Below, in pieces: positions 12,936-26,054 of a DNA stretch of 64,000 nucleotides. The DNA is from Glandiceps talaboti. Taxonomy: Eukaryota; Hemichordata; Enteropneusta; Spengelidae. The DNA lies in contig NC_135560.1 in assembly GCF_964340395.1 (NCBI RefSeq), positions 17,160,098 through 17,224,097 on the forward strand, read 5' to 3'. The notes under the pieces are model-generated. The model did not search any database and was not told where the DNA came from. It saw only the letters and a program-made list of their open reading frames with translations. Every line of letters starts with the position of its first letter. Positions within the stretch are counted from its first letter, which is position 1. A program made the position numbers and the translations under genes.

Positions 12936-13995
12936 CACGGGTAAGTCGTGTGTGAAAACATCGACACTGTCACCATTGATATAATTACAGTGGCAGTTCT
13001 ATAAAATGTCCATGTTTTATTATTGTGGTACCTGGCCGGCGAAGTGACAACGAATTTCCTTGGGTGCAATGGTTTATTTACGAGACAATGTGTCCTAGAT
13101 CGACCCTATATCATTCATTACTTATGTCGTCAACTAATTTTACGAGCTGTTATATTGATATGATATGGAATAAGTTTGAGATGCTCCTCTTGTACGATTA
13201 TGTATTGCGGACGTATTTCATTTATCAATAGAAGACTATATATCGATCATAAAATATTAATTACGAGTCAAAATAATGCCTGCCAAAATTATGACATTGT
13301 AAATTTTTGTATATTGATAACTTTGTAGATTTGACTAGCACACTGTGACAGAATCAAAGCCGGCTTGACAAGCTAGCTATGGGAACATGTTTGTGTGTGA
13401 ACGATGGTCTCAGTCTAGACACTCTTCTAATATTTCTTGATTTTATCTGTTATGTCAACGAATTACATTGCAAAAAAAGGAGCTAAAGTAGAAAGTATGT
13501 GGTCCATTCATTTCAACATCTTTTAAAAGCCAGCTTTCAATGATTTCACAAGCATACTATCCCGGGGCCATGGATATGGGATGTCCAGTGAGGTTACCCC
13601 GTTTTCATTTCAAATTCTTTCTTTATGCCTAACAATGTCATGTACGTGATGGACTATATAGAGAATATAGCTTATAACAAAATCTACTTATTACCAGACT
13701 TGTGGACTGTATAGAAGCTAAATGTATCTGCTTACAGGAGCACTGCCACCCTCTTAACTTTATGAATCGTTTTAGAAACCCCTAGGAGTGGAGACCAAAC
13801 ACAGGCGACCTTGTGAAGCTTGGAATTAATCCTATGTTTTTAAAAGTATCTTTCTTATCGACTTGGGAAGGCCACTTGCTTGTTCTTATACCAAACTACG
13901 GTACCTGGCGACTTCATCATGAAGTAGGTAGCTAGCAAACTGGCTCTCACGAGATTACACACTTCTCTTTCTGTCAGTCTGTCTCATACACACAT

Positions 13996-13999
<4 letters not shown>

Positions 14000-14032
<33 letters not shown>
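14000..14032. repeat. (CAGA)n microsatellite
   Basis: About eight tandem CAGA units. Confidence 0.9.
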
Positions 14033-14033
<1 letters not shown>

Positions 14034-15781
14034 GTCGACAGAGACCTACATTGAAACAATGACGACTCCTATACTCGTCATATATAGTTATAGACTCTAA
14101 AGATGAGGTCTGCATAAATGTTAGAGTGAAAACACATGTACCATCGACATATAACATATATTCACATGATCAAATCTCCTCAACCCCTTCCCCTTGAAAC
14201 AACCTAACATGTAGCATTGCCCCGAAATCACTCCTACTTGATAGGATCCATCAACAATCTAATAAAATGCAAGGTTTTGATACCATTTGTAGTTGGAAGT
14301 TTATCTTTTATTGTAATCCCAATACGATACATAATCAAAAACAAAAGTATTACAAAGCACTGGCGTTGGAGGCGCTATAAATGCGTACCAGTATTATAAT
14401 ATTACACAAAAGCTGTTAAAACTGGGCACATATCTACCAATGCTGAATACTCTTATCTTACCAAGAAATAATAAATGACATAACTATCATATAATTGAGT
14501 TCTTCATAAATACTTGACCATATTTTGAAGACCAATAATTTTAAAAATGATAAATTCTCTGAAATGATAAAAATCATGATTAATTGAACTAGTAACTTGC
14601 ATATATAATGAACACAGTGACTGCAATAATTCTTGAACAATGATATGTTATCCATTCATAGAAAAGAGCAAATATTACACAACAAATGCTGACACCACTA
14701 TATGGACATTGCTAAAATATACCTAGATAAACTATTTTCAGCTATTATCGATCCCTTCAGATGACAAACAACTGAACTCCCTTACAGTTGAAGGCAGTGT
14801 GGGTATTTGAGACAATTTACTCTTTTGAGTATTTTTTTGTGCCAATTTACTCTTCTGAATACAGTGAATTAATGTATGATACAAGAGTCATGATTTAATA
14901 CACAAACCTATGTATATTGCCACTTAATTGCCATCCTGACCTTTTGAACTTAATCTTTTTAATGTGGTGTATGAATAAATTTATGCTGTGTGGTTTCAAA
15001 TTGCCACTGAATGGCAAAACATCAAAATTTGTGAAAAGCTTAAAAGGCAAGTTGATCTATAAATTTACATTACATAGGAAGAGATGGAAAGACAATGGGT
15101 ACACAGTACATGTAAATTGCTAAAAACCATCATTATATACACATACAGTGGATTTCAAAGTACCGGTCAGTGGCTCTGTATGATACAACCACGCAGCATA
15201 CAATAACAAACTGCACATGGGATAACGGACGCGACTGGCATTATTCTCCATTCTGGTAGGTTTTCAAAGGCAACTTTTGTATGCTTTTAAGCTGAGTCAG
15301 CAGTACAGTGCAGTGATCAGTTACAGAAGGAGTTGTGCATCAAATACAGCACGCTGCAAGTGGAAAACAGCACGCTGCAAGCTGACACAGTTATGCAAAT
15401 CTAACCCACAATTCTGTTTTTCATGGAAACAAAAAGAGCACATCCAAAAAAATATGAAATTTCCACAGAAGAAAGGCCTCCATCTATCTCAACCTGGTAA
15501 TGACGCAAACAGTGAAAAGGTTCTACACTGTTACAGCATAAAAGTAAAAATTACAAACTATATACACATAAAATATTTATTTATTACTTTAAGATTCAAA
15601 GGACGGTCATATTAAAAACAGGATTATTTCATTAAAATGGAAAGGATTTTCAATAAGTAGTATTATCTCATGGCGATTCTTTAGCCATAAAATAACAATT
15701 CCTAGTATCACAGCAATGCTTGCCATCAATCTTCTTTCTTCAATACAATAATATCAAAGGAAGGAATGTTTACAAGTGGTG

Positions 15782-15787
15782 TTTATT
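15782..15787 (-). terminator. Possible polyadenylation signal of SPAG8
   Basis: AATAAA on the minus strand, only 11 bases past the SPAG8 stop. Further AATAAA-like hexamers lie downstream near 15575-15590, so the true site is uncertain. Confidence 0.3.
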
Positions 15788-15798
15788 ATTTTGTAGAT

Positions 15799-18700
15799 TT
15801 ACATCCATGGGTATTTCTCTAATTCATATGGTTTGGGTTCATCACAATTCTCATCTATGGGTGTACTAAAGGCAGCGTTTTTCCTAAATGGTGTGTCTTT
15901 TGTCTTCTGTTGTGAAACTCCCTGAAATCAAAAACACAAACATTTCTTTCTGTTTAATTTATTTACGGTATGACCATGAAACTGTTTATAAAATATGGTA
16001 AGTTTGTGGAATTTATGCAGCATTTGAATACTACATGTTAACCCTTACTAGGAAGACTAACAACAAGAATACATTACTCCTACATGTGTATACCACCATA
16101 CATTTGTATTTGACAATACCCCAAAACGTTGATGCACTGTCTACTTTTCTTTCAAACTTGGGTGAAAGAGTTTAAAATAGAGTCTAGTTTAATCTATTTA
16201 CAATTACATTTTTTTCAATGTCAACAAAAACTTGTGCAAACTGATTAGCTCACTGTACTTGGTGACTACATCAGCTACGTACATTAATCAGACAAACCCA
16301 TATTTGAGATATGACTGTCTTTCAAAATTGCACTTGAACTATTGCACATGTATTTGGGTCTATTTAGCATTAAAAGCTACATAGTGTAGGTATAGACTTT
16401 TAACAGAAATAGGCCCTGAATGAAATTGAGAGAGGGGTGTATTATATGTGCTGTACACATCCTACTTTACAAAGACTGCCTACAGGTACCCCCCTCCCCC
16501 ACCCCCACTCCATTACTATACAAAACCTTTATCATGCTAATGCTAATGAATTCTTTCAGAATACAATATGACTTTGCAAAACTTATATTATATTGTCAAC
16601 TCACATGTATTTTGTCTTTGTGTTCTGACCAGAATGTAACAGGTTGTTCTGTTTCAACGTTATGGTCCATTGTTGGTTCAGGTGAGACTGATACAAAACC
16701 TTCCACAGTGAAATCCTTTTTGGTAACTGATACATATTCAGGTTCTGGGGGAGGTGGATTGAATTCTTCATGAACTTGTTGACTCATTTGTTCATATAAC
16801 ATCTTCTCTAACATTTGTTGTTTTTTACCTGAAAGTGAAAAGGAAAAGTTTCAAAAAATGTCAACTATTCTCTTTATCATTATTATGGTTATCACTTGGA
16901 TTTGACACATAAATCATGAAATCTTATTGCACTTTTTCTTTGTTTTGCCATGACATAAAAGGATTATTTGCTTTACAACACTATTCTGTGTTCCCTCCAA
17001 AGTCCAAATAAGTTGAAAAAGTACTAAGTGAAGAATGTATGCCAATTAGGGGTACATAAGAGTCAGGACCTGGATTTGGTTGATAGTTTACAATGAAGTA
17101 CTTTTTTTAAACACTAGCTACACATTCCACTGAATAGCCTAGAAAATAAGGCATTCCATTTGTATGGCTGAACTGTTGTTTCTCTGTCTGTATACAACAT
17201 GCGAAAAAAACACCAGTGCATTTGCTTGCTTGTGGTGAGTACTAAGCATAAACCTACATTAGAGGTACCCCCTGTTGTTTTAGTATCAGTTACATTGTTG
17301 TTTTTACCTAAGTTTGACTTTGCTTGAAGTCTTTCCTTGACTCATTTCATTCACGCAAATACACTAGTGTTTTTTATGGGTTGTATGAATCTTCCCCTAT
17401 TTTTGCCATAATATCTTGGTATACTAGTATTACTAGCCCATGTCAGATTAGTGTAAACATTTTGGTAAGCAAAACAGTCGTCTTCAAGTGCAGAACAAAT
17501 GAAAAAACTGGACTTGAACAAAACAGTCTAATACTTATGGCTTTAATAAGATAGCACTAAACATAGATCTTGGTGGTCCCCTCCCAGATCTATGTACTAA
17601 CTAACTTGGGATTCAAATACTGTACTTTGAAGGGCTATGATTCAATCCAAGGTTATCGCATTAATTAATCTTATTAGTAGAGCCATAAGGATCATACAGA
17701 ATCATTCTTTTGTTCAAGACACACTTGTTCTATACCTGAATCAGACAATCATTTTTCACAAATAAATTTTGATCTTAATCCAAAGTAAGACTTGAAATGA
17801 ACAACACTGCTTTCTACCCCTCCTAAACAAAGAAAACAAATAAATATCGTACCAACAATTCTTTCTACCCCTCCTAAACAAAGAAAACAAATAAATATCG
17901 TACCAACACTGCTTTCTACCTCTCCTAAACAAAGAAAACAAATAAATATTGTACCAACAATTCTTTCTACCCCTCCTAAACAAAGAAAACAAATAAATAT
18001 CGTACCAACAATTCTAACTCCTGGTGACCGTGGTCTACGGTAAGAATCTGTAAATGTTGATATTTTTTCAGGATTTGCCTCAATATCTGTGGAAAGAATT
18101 CCTCTATGACCTTCAACACCAAGTTTTGAAATAGACTTTGGATCTACCACTGGCTCATCAAGCCCCAGATGTTGACAACTTCTCTGTAAAGATAAGAAGG
18201 AAAGAGCAGGTGAAAATACCACGAAAACAGGTTACAACTGTCATTCTATTTCTTCTCCACTGTCTATGGTCAAATCTACTGTAAGTCACTATCATATGCC
18301 TTAGCCCATACAGATCCAGTAGACACATGTTTTGTTATTGGCAGTAATCACTTTGGCATGACAAGGGAATTATACAAACGAACCACAGTCAATCCATCAC
18401 AAAGAGGGCTGTGAACGAACATATGGGGGGGGGACACCCTGCATATACACAAATAATGAAATTAGAAAGAACGAGAAGGATATAGTGTGATGTATTGATA
18501 AACAGTAGTTTTTGTTACATCCACAAGTTATGTATTATAGAGTTGACAGGAAATAATCGTTTCGTACAAATACAGTGACAATTTCAAAATGTTACATCAA
18601 TACATGGCAATCGTGGATGTATCACTGGCACAGAGATACTGTATCAAATTCATTTCTCGCTGTCAACTGTTCTCTCCCATTTTATACATGTTTTTACCCC

Positions 18701-18960
18701 CACAAACCCCGCCAGACTAACTGATTAGTCAGTGGTCTGCGTTAAGACGCCAGCTCTAATTCAAACAGTTCGACAACAATAGAGTCTGTACAAGCGGTGG
18801 CTTGTTGGATCACAGATATATTCATATTGGATGTGTCCATTTGTGTCTCGGTGGAACATTTTCCGGGACTACTCACCTCTTCTACCCAATTTTCCAGCAA
18901 ACATTTTCCATCAGAGTTGTTAATCGTCCTACTTGCGTTCATTGTCGTCATGCTTAACAA
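15799..18960 (-). CDS. SPAG8: Sperm-associated antigen 8 (SPAG8/CFAP143), complete, 4 exons
   Basis: Seen: exons 18960-18877, 18183-18006, 16828-16605 and 15921-15799 join in frame (phases 0, 1, 0) to 202 residues ending at a TAA. Landmarks in order are GKCLLENWVEER across junction 1, GHRGILST, QQMLEKMLYEQMSQQV, EQPVTFW, and the terminal TPFRKNAAFSTP and PYELEKYP. The same landmarks in the same order (GHRGLL, MLEMLL, EQPETFW, TPFRKN.SFSTP, PYE.ENYP) mark the conserved C-terminal half of vertebrate SPAG8. The long repetitive N-terminal region of mammals is absent. Known: SPAG8 is a microtubule inner protein of motile axonemes. The start is the ATG at 18960, with an alternative at 18942. Odd: exon 2's donor lies at the edge of a 51-bp minisatellite that repeats it. 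The gene is divergent to PAM, with a short promoter between. Confidence 0.93.
17808..18012 (-). repeat. 51-bp minisatellite covering the SPAG8 exon 2 donor
   Basis: Four 51-bp units. On the minus strand each reads through as IVGTIFICFLCLGGVER or a near variant (17 codons), in the same frame as exon 2. Each unit repeats the donor-like GTTG|GTACGA and an acceptor-like TTTCTTTGTTTAG. Reading through from exon 2 stays open to a stop at about 17749. Confidence 0.9.
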
Positions 18961-19500
18961 TTTTGACGGTGATACCGGTGGACTATACAGTGAAATTTAT
19001 AATGAATACAGCGAACAACACTCGTTCAGGACGTGAATGTTTTGTTGCTATGTTGCCAGAACGCCGGAAGTGAGCGCCCTCAAGAGGCAGGTTTGCTGAT
19101 TGGCCGTCCGTTCGTTGAAAGTGAAGTTGAACCAAAGTCTCAATTTCAAGGAAGTGAAAAATAAATTACATAGCATACCAATCATCTCAAACATAAGAAT
19201 AAATACTTTGTTCTTTTTCCGAGTCTGTGAAATATGTTCAAGGTGAAACTGTAAAATCCTTTCCGTAGGAAGCTCATCTACATTCTTATCTTTGTTCTTG
19301 AATGAACTTGAACTTATTGTAAGAAATATATTCATCCAAGGGCCACAGTCTTTGCTAAACTGTTTTACAATTTATTTTTTACATTGACATATTTGTTCTT
19401 ACTGTCATTTTGAAATACGCATTTGTCATAACATTTCACCTCACCAACCAACCTTGCCACGTACCGATTCTTGAATCTTGACAAGCTAGAGGGGCCATTT
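18961..19500. promoter_or_regulatory. Divergent promoter region between SPAG8 and PAM exon 1
   Basis: About 540 bp separate the SPAG8 ATG from the first likely PAM exon. ETS-like cores are present at about 19062 (GCCGGAAGTG), 19524 (CTTCCGGAAG) and 19620 (CGGAAGT); the last two lie in the probable exon. Two RFX-type half-sites, GTTGCTATGTTGCC (about 19046-19059), lie about 90 bp upstream of the SPAG8 start, which suits a ciliary gene. No TATA box is evident. This is inference from motifs only. Confidence 0.45.
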
Positions 19501-19655
19501 TGTTTTCTTCCCGACGTACTTCCGGAAGCTCAGCGCACGATAAAGAGAAATTAAGCCAGGAGAGAGGGTTTTGTAAACCTAAAGGCTTTAATTCTGCTAT
19601 TTTCTCAGTGCGTCGTGATACGGAAGTTTTCTTCTACCTATCTGACGGTAATAAC
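19500..19655 (+). other. Probable non-coding first exon of PAM
   Basis: A higher-GC block ends in a strong donor, AAC|GTAAGT (GT at 19656-19657), and has no long ORF. The next plus-strand exon with a matching acceptor that I can support is PAM exon 2 at 35305. The link across 15.6 kb and the start point near 19500 are inferred; it could instead be a separate non-coding transcript. Confidence 0.45.
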
Positions 19656-21446
19656 GTAAGTATTTTATTTTGAAAGGAGAAGTGTGTAAGCGCGTACACT
19701 GAAAATCTGTGAGTCGACAACGACGCGACGTTATGCATGTATGCCAGTATGTTGTGATGCACGTACGGGATATTGTACAGTTCTGAAATTTCTTTACTTA
19801 GTTACATGTAAATTACAAAAGCGTCATCACGTTAGTAACAGGAAAAGTGTTGATCATCAATATCTCGAACAAAAGGGCCACGGTCTTTGAAATACAAGGG
19901 TGAAAACACTCTGATAATGAAACTATCAAATGACGAAAGACATAATTAACATAACAATAAGTGTCATACTTGTCATTAGGCATTCAAGCGATAAAATGCG
20001 TGTCGTATTTCAGTTTAAAAAAGTAAAGTTTATAAGTACATCAAATAACGAAATATCTTAATCCGTATACACTTGCTAAATTTATAATTTTATTATTAAA
20101 TATATAAACAAAAATATTCTGAAGAGGAAGAAAAGAGAAAAATTATTTTAACTTTAAGAAAGAAAAAATTGAAAAGAGAAATATAATAAATAAAAACAAG
20201 GTAACTAAGCAAAGAAAGTAATCATGATAGGAATACTAAGGCAGGCAGATAATTCACATACAATCCGAATTTATATTCATAGTACAATGTATGCACTCAT
20301 CACACTGTGCAGTGGCAGAATACTAGTAGTAGTACATGGACATTGTAAATCTAAGGAGTATCCAAACACATTTCATTCATGTTCCTGGGCCCTACCATTG
20401 ACGTTGGTGTCAATTCAATCTATTATGTGTGCATTGTAGAGAGAAGCCATTTACGGATGTAAATTCTCTAGAAACTGAAGACATTGACAACTATACTGCC
20501 AACTGCTACACTTTGATAGAATATACATATATTTTCTCAAATAGAAAATATTGTTCTCTGAAGAATTTAAAACAAGGAAGGCTAATCTTTAGATGTGATA
20601 GATTTGCTGTTCTGAGGTGAGTCCTACTATATTGTATTTCCTTAGATCTAAAAATAGCTCATACAGGACTTTCTTACTGCATATCTCATATTCAATAATA
20701 GTATGGATTGCCAGTTTTTTAAGATGCCAACATTTGGATATCTTAATTAGGCATGTAATAAATTAGTTCAGGGATAATTAACAAGAATTTAATTAATATT
20801 CTATTTGAAGAATGGTTCCTCAACATACAAACATCCCTGTGGAAGGCAACTGACAATATGAACGTAGTCAACATGGAAATAGTTAGAAATAAAGCATGTC
20901 AAACATTTGTTTATTTTATCATAAAAATACATCAACATTTCTTATTCAACAAGGAAACATTGTTTAGTAGGAAATTTCCAAATATAATTCAATTTATTTT
21001 GAAGACTCAGGAGTAATGGAAATTGTCCTAATTAATTATGTACTTAATCATGTAATATAAATCCCTCATGGGCAGTTTGACTTGTATTGAAGCTATATGT
21101 CATAGTTTATAAACTACGTGTTTGTGAATATTCATTGATAAAATATACCGTAGCCTGATATTCTTATTTGTGAAATAGGATGAATTATTTTTAAATAACT
21201 AATTTGTTTGTAACATATAGTTAGGATAATATATTTCAAGAAAGCTGGACCTCAACATGTCAACATGGTAATAAATATCATATGTAACCCTAGTTGTGGG
21301 TAGCAGGAACTAATTTTTTTTCATTTCCTATCTTGTATGTACTGAAGCATGTATAATTGGCTAGTGATAAAACTGTTCCATTAGCAGCCTATATATTAAC
21401 AATTTGTTGACAAATCATAAAATGTTTTGGTTATGTTTGTTCATAA

Positions 21447-21816
21447 TTAGGCCTAAACAAATAGTTGTTTGGTTCTGGTTACCTGACCCCACCTAGCTTT
21501 TCACTACTAACTCTAAACTTTTTGTTTATGAATTCGAGAAAGAAATAATAAGATCGCAAAAATTGTGAAGCCTCACGAGAAATAGTGACTGCGGAAACCG
21601 AAACTTAACTTAAAAAGACAAAATAAAACTGTTCTTCCAATCTGTAATGGTTGTACATCTGATAGAAAGAAATAAACAACACAGAGTCCATTTGGAAAAC
21701 AATGGAACACTCACACAGAAAAAAAAGTATAATAACATAAAATAAAAAATCTACCTACCCCACCAATTCTAAAATTGAGCGTAATCGGAACCACACTATT
21801 TCTTTTATTAGGTCTT
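21447..21816 (+). mobile_element. MITE family B, full copy
   Basis: The left end TTAGGCCTAAACAA...TGTTTGGTTCTGGTTAC is the inverse of the right end GTAATCGGAACCACAC...TTATTAGGTCTTA. These are imperfect terminal inverted repeats of about 35 bp. The interior is non-coding. Other copies are at 28285-28625 (reversed, one end lost) and 46590-46790 (internally deleted). Confidence 0.75.
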
Positions 21817-22597
21817 AGTAATGAATTTTTACTCACGGAGTCAAAAATTTATAGGAAGCAAATCTCAAATTTTTGTTGACATCTCATCAGCATCGAAAAT
21901 TTGGGATTTCCCCTCAACTTTTGACTCAGCTGTGAATAGAAATTTTAATTACAAAGTTTGAACCCAGAGTCCATGAACACTCATTCTCGCTTTATTCATA
22001 CTATTTACACCCAGACATGAAGCCAGTGTTTATACACAATATATGTACCACAAGGACTAGTAGATGAGTAATTTAGCAAATTACAATTATGGAACATTTC
22101 TTATCAAAGTCTTGATGTATTTTAAAGTGACCAAATTAAACAAATTTAATAGCAAATAGATTACAACTACTGGCCATATTTTTCTAAATATGAAGTTACC
22201 CATCATTTTTTTTTCGTAAACATGTTTTCTTTGTTTTTAGATTTGTTAACAAATTTCTTTCAAATATGTTATATTTTACTTATTTTACATTGATGAATCA
22301 TTTTTGAAGTTCAGGTGTTATTGTGTGCAAATATTGCATGAATAAATGTAGTAGATTTGCTGTAAAGAATTAATCAACTTTTTATAATGTAATTAGTTAA
22401 GTAGTTTAGTAATTATTATAAATTGTATGTAGTTAGTATTTTATGATGATTGATAGTCTGAATCAAGATTAATAGGTACTGCTGTATATGTGCAGACACC
22501 AAGGTTGGTAAAAGTGACAATTGTATATATGTAAGGGCTGGCATCAATAGCTCACTAGCTCAAACCTTAGACTGCCACCATAAACTTTGTTTAAACT

Positions 22598-22975
22598 TCA
22601 TGGTGTTTTACTAAATGCTAACATGGTGTTTCATTGAATGATATTGATAACATGGTGTGTCATTGAATGATAACATGGTGTGTCATTGAATGATAACACG
22701 GTGTGTCATTGAATGATAACACGGTGTGTCATTGAATGTTAACACGGTGTGTCATTGAATGATAACACGGTGTGTCATTGAATGATAACACGGTGTGTCA
22801 TTGAATGATAACACGGTGTGTCATTGAATGATAACACGGTGTGTCATTGAATGACAACACAGTGTGTCATTGAATGATAGCACGGTGTGTCACTGAATGA
22901 TAACATGGTGTGTCACTGAATGATAACATGGTACATTTGTATTTCACTAAGTGGTAACATGGTGTTTCACAAAGT
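22598..22975. repeat. 23-bp minisatellite
   Basis: About 14 units of GATAACACGGTGTGTCATTGAAT, with the outer units more diverged (ATGGTG for ACGGTG, TTTC for TGTC), the usual pattern of an array homogenised in the middle. Confidence 0.9.
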
Positions 22976-23389
22976 GAAAGATGATACAAATCATTGATGT
23001 GCATATTGTTTCACAGTTTTGGTCAAAAATTTAAACTTTGAAACTAAGTGAGGAATCTACGTGCTAAAAGGAATGTGTTCTCATGACAACAGGTTGGATT
23101 TGATGCCTTTAGCGGTATTTTTATCAGTTCAGTCGGGTTTATATATTTTTATCGAAATAGGGTAAATATAATGACAGGACATTGTGGGTGTAATCAAGAA
23201 AGCATCATCATAGAAAACAAACAATAAATTTACAGCAATAAATATATTATATGAAAGTGAAATCTCAAGAAATGAAGAAAAAAATTATGATAATATGATG
23301 ATATAAGTTAGAATCTGTACATGTTAATTTGATAGTGACATTTGTATAGATTTTTAGTCCCCTGAAAGTAGGACTATTATTACAATGTG

Positions 23390-23392
23390 CTC

Positions 23393-23456
<64 letters not shown>

Positions 23457-23550
23457 TGTGTAAGAGAGAGAGAGAGAGTGTGTGTGTGTGTATGTATGTG
23501 TGTGTGTGTCTGTGTGTCTGTGTGTCTGTGTGTCTGTGTGTCTGTGTCCA
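23390..23550. repeat. (TG)n/(AG)n/(TGTC)n compound microsatellite
   Basis: A TG run of about 60 bp, then AG, TG/TATG and TGTGTC units. The long ORFs on both strands are repeat translations. It directly abuts the family L repeat. Confidence 0.95.
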
Positions 23551-24290
23551 TCCATCCATACGTGCATCCAAAGTGATATCATTACTCAGACATGCAGTAT
23601 CCAATTTCTTTCAAACCTGGCACAAATGTGACATGTCATATTGGATATATTTAGCTTGTCACTTTATTTTGTGACATATACAAATTTGACCAAACTATAT
23701 TTGTCATTGAAAAATAATAATTACAACATAACTCAAAAACTGTACTAACATAGAAACTCCTTTCAAGTATCTACCCCATCAGGTACAAGCTTTCTTTTAA
23801 GGCTTTGAACTTTGACCTTCATCTCAACCTTCAGGGTCTATTATCAAAATGAAATATATATTTTCTGCTGCCAATATCTTTTCAATCATGGTCACAGGAA
23901 ATATAGAAGAAACGAAATATAAACAAGGAGATTACTTCTATCACTTTTTACTGAATGGTATCCTTATGTGGAGTAACAAATCAATATATTACTGCATAAC
24001 TCAAAACTTCAGTACATAGATAATAGAGACTTCATTCGTGTGTCTCACCAATATAATCACAGGCAAGCTTTCTTGTGACATAGTGACTTTGACCTTGACT
24101 TTAACCTTCAGGGTCATTATCAAAATCAAGCTATATTCAGCATACTGCAGACAGTCTGTAACATTTAGGTGTGGCCAATTTCTTTCAAAATCATATCTAA
24201 AGGTTATGCAGACCAATATATCATACATATACACCTCATACTTTTGGTGCTCATATCACTTTGTACTGAATGATGGCCGTATTTGAGGGT
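23550..24290 (+). repeat. Dispersed repeat family L with ~290-bp internal periodicity
   Basis: The module CAATTTCTTTCAAACCTGGC followed by ACAAATGTGACATGTCATATTGG recurs inverted at 24735-24840 and directly at 36235-36300. Within this stretch, CAAGCTTTCTT...TTTGACCTT...AACCTTCAGGGTC...TATCAAAAT is repeated at about 23785 and 24065. Diverged, non-coding; element type unknown. Confidence 0.55.
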
Positions 24291-24734
24291 GTGTCTTCTA
24301 TGGAGAATTGTTTTTTACATTTCATGATTACGGTTTTATTTTTCATTTAACCTGTTACGGTAATACAATGCCATGGTAAGTGCCTGTCAATATACTATAT
24401 GATATTATCCCCTTCACTGTCAGATTAAGATAATCTGTGAGAATCAATTTCCTAACACAATTGAAGTGGTTCTACAGGTACATGACCATACATGTACATC
24501 ATTATTGATGAAACTCTTATACTCCCAGACCTTAAGGATAGCAAACAGTTATTTATATCACAATATGTGATGATAGATACATCATGTTGTTCAGCCCTGT
24601 CAGGCCTCTGAGTGTTTGTTGATAGCATGACACAATGCTGTATCATAGTAGACTAATGATGTCTAAAAAGATAGTTTAAACCTGGCAATATAGGGTTAGA
24701 CACTTTATTATTGTTAACTTCAAGCCTAATATGA

Positions 24735-24840
24735 TATGTCACCTTTGTGTCAGGTTTGAAAGAATTTAGATATTACATGTCTGAGAAATTATGTATTACA
24801 GATGGACGCGCGAACAGATGGACAGACAGAGCCCTTTGCA
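24735..24840 (-). repeat. Dispersed repeat family L, inverted copy
   Basis: The reverse complement carries CTGTCTGTCCATCTG, CAGACATG.AATAT, TTCTTTCAAACCTG and ACAAAGGTGACATATCAT, in the same order as 23535-23645. Confidence 0.55.
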
Positions 24841-26054
24841 TTAGCACCCCCTATGGTCACATTCACTAGGATTGAATGTACAACTTTTAGTATTTTATGT
24901 GATTATGAAAGAGCTATAAATACATCTACTGTAAATTTATGGTTTCAAGCCTTTAGTACATTTATATGTGTACAGAAACATTCAATTGTGTGCTGGAAAT
25001 TCCTACATGTACAGGAAAGGAAAATGAATTGATATCCTCAATAAATCATCCAAATCTGATTGTAGAGAATACCTGTACATCCAACAGAGAATAAAAAAAG
25101 AACTTATATTATTGCATAGAATTTTTTCTCCCATGTGAATGCATGTTTTATTCTATTAACCCTTTAATATAAGATGCCATAGACTTTTCATGCAAAAGAC
25201 TCCCTAGGCCAAGGAATTTTTCCACTACAGTGGAGGATCTTATCAACTTTAACTAGAAATAAAAGGTATATCAAAACATACAACCAATCCTATTTTTTCT
25301 TATCCAGACATTACATGTATATTGTCAAATGAATAAGTTACTCGTATTGAGGTGAAGAGGTGAAAATTGGGGCTTTTGCAAATGAGTGAACTTGTCTGCA
25401 AATATGCAGACTTGACATGGAAACCAGGAAGGGACTGTTGACATACATGTATACGCAGACATGGCATTGTAAGGATTAATTACAATATATATTGGTTTGT
25501 ACACACAGTGATAGTAGAATAGATTTTCAAATTCACTACCAATTTTAAATACACATCATTCATTTTATACCACAGAAGTTGGAACTCTTTATTGTATGTT
25601 TTTCTTTACTCCAATGTCTGGGTATGGTATATGACTAATAGATAATAATATTAACAAGTTGCTATTTTTATTCATAGAGAAGTTTTATAGTATTTCATTT
25701 TGTAATAATTAAAAGGGTTCAAACTCTGTTGAATGCAAGGCCTTGGGAGGGGGTAATAGTTCTGGAGAGTCAACCATTCACATCACATAAATTTCACGTG
25801 TATGCCAAATTGAATCTTGTAGAAGTTGAATAGAATGACTATTTGCAGGAATAGTATTCACCCCTTTGTGTAAAGTTTAGGAAAGTGCTGATATTTAGAC
25901 TGCAATAATTGTATAAGATATGAGCTACATAATAACATTTTATGATGAATGCTAACTATTACTGCAAACAGTAGGAAAGTCATTAGCAATTTGTATTAAT
26001 AATATATACGCAATGAAAAAGGTTGTCAGCTATACATGCATCTCATCAAGTTAG

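Larger units (their letters stand above)
12960..15798. other. Intergenic stretch between LINEs and SPAG8
   Basis: No gene recognised. It contains a (CAGA)n microsatellite at about 14000-14032 and, at 15160-15235, a diverged piece resembling one arm of the fold-back element at 26055-26435 (shared: TGGCTCTGT, GATACAACCA, AACAA.AAACTG). Short ORFs have no motifs. Confidence 0.5.

Noticed and set aside
12549-12938. 129-codon minus-strand ORF
   Set aside because: Coincides with the SINE-like repeat and its (ATT)n end.
17756-17992. Second ORF with repeated FSLFRRGRK-type blocks
   Set aside because: Another frame of the 51-bp minisatellite.
23265-23674. Four ORFs on both strands
   Set aside because: TG/AG microsatellite translations.
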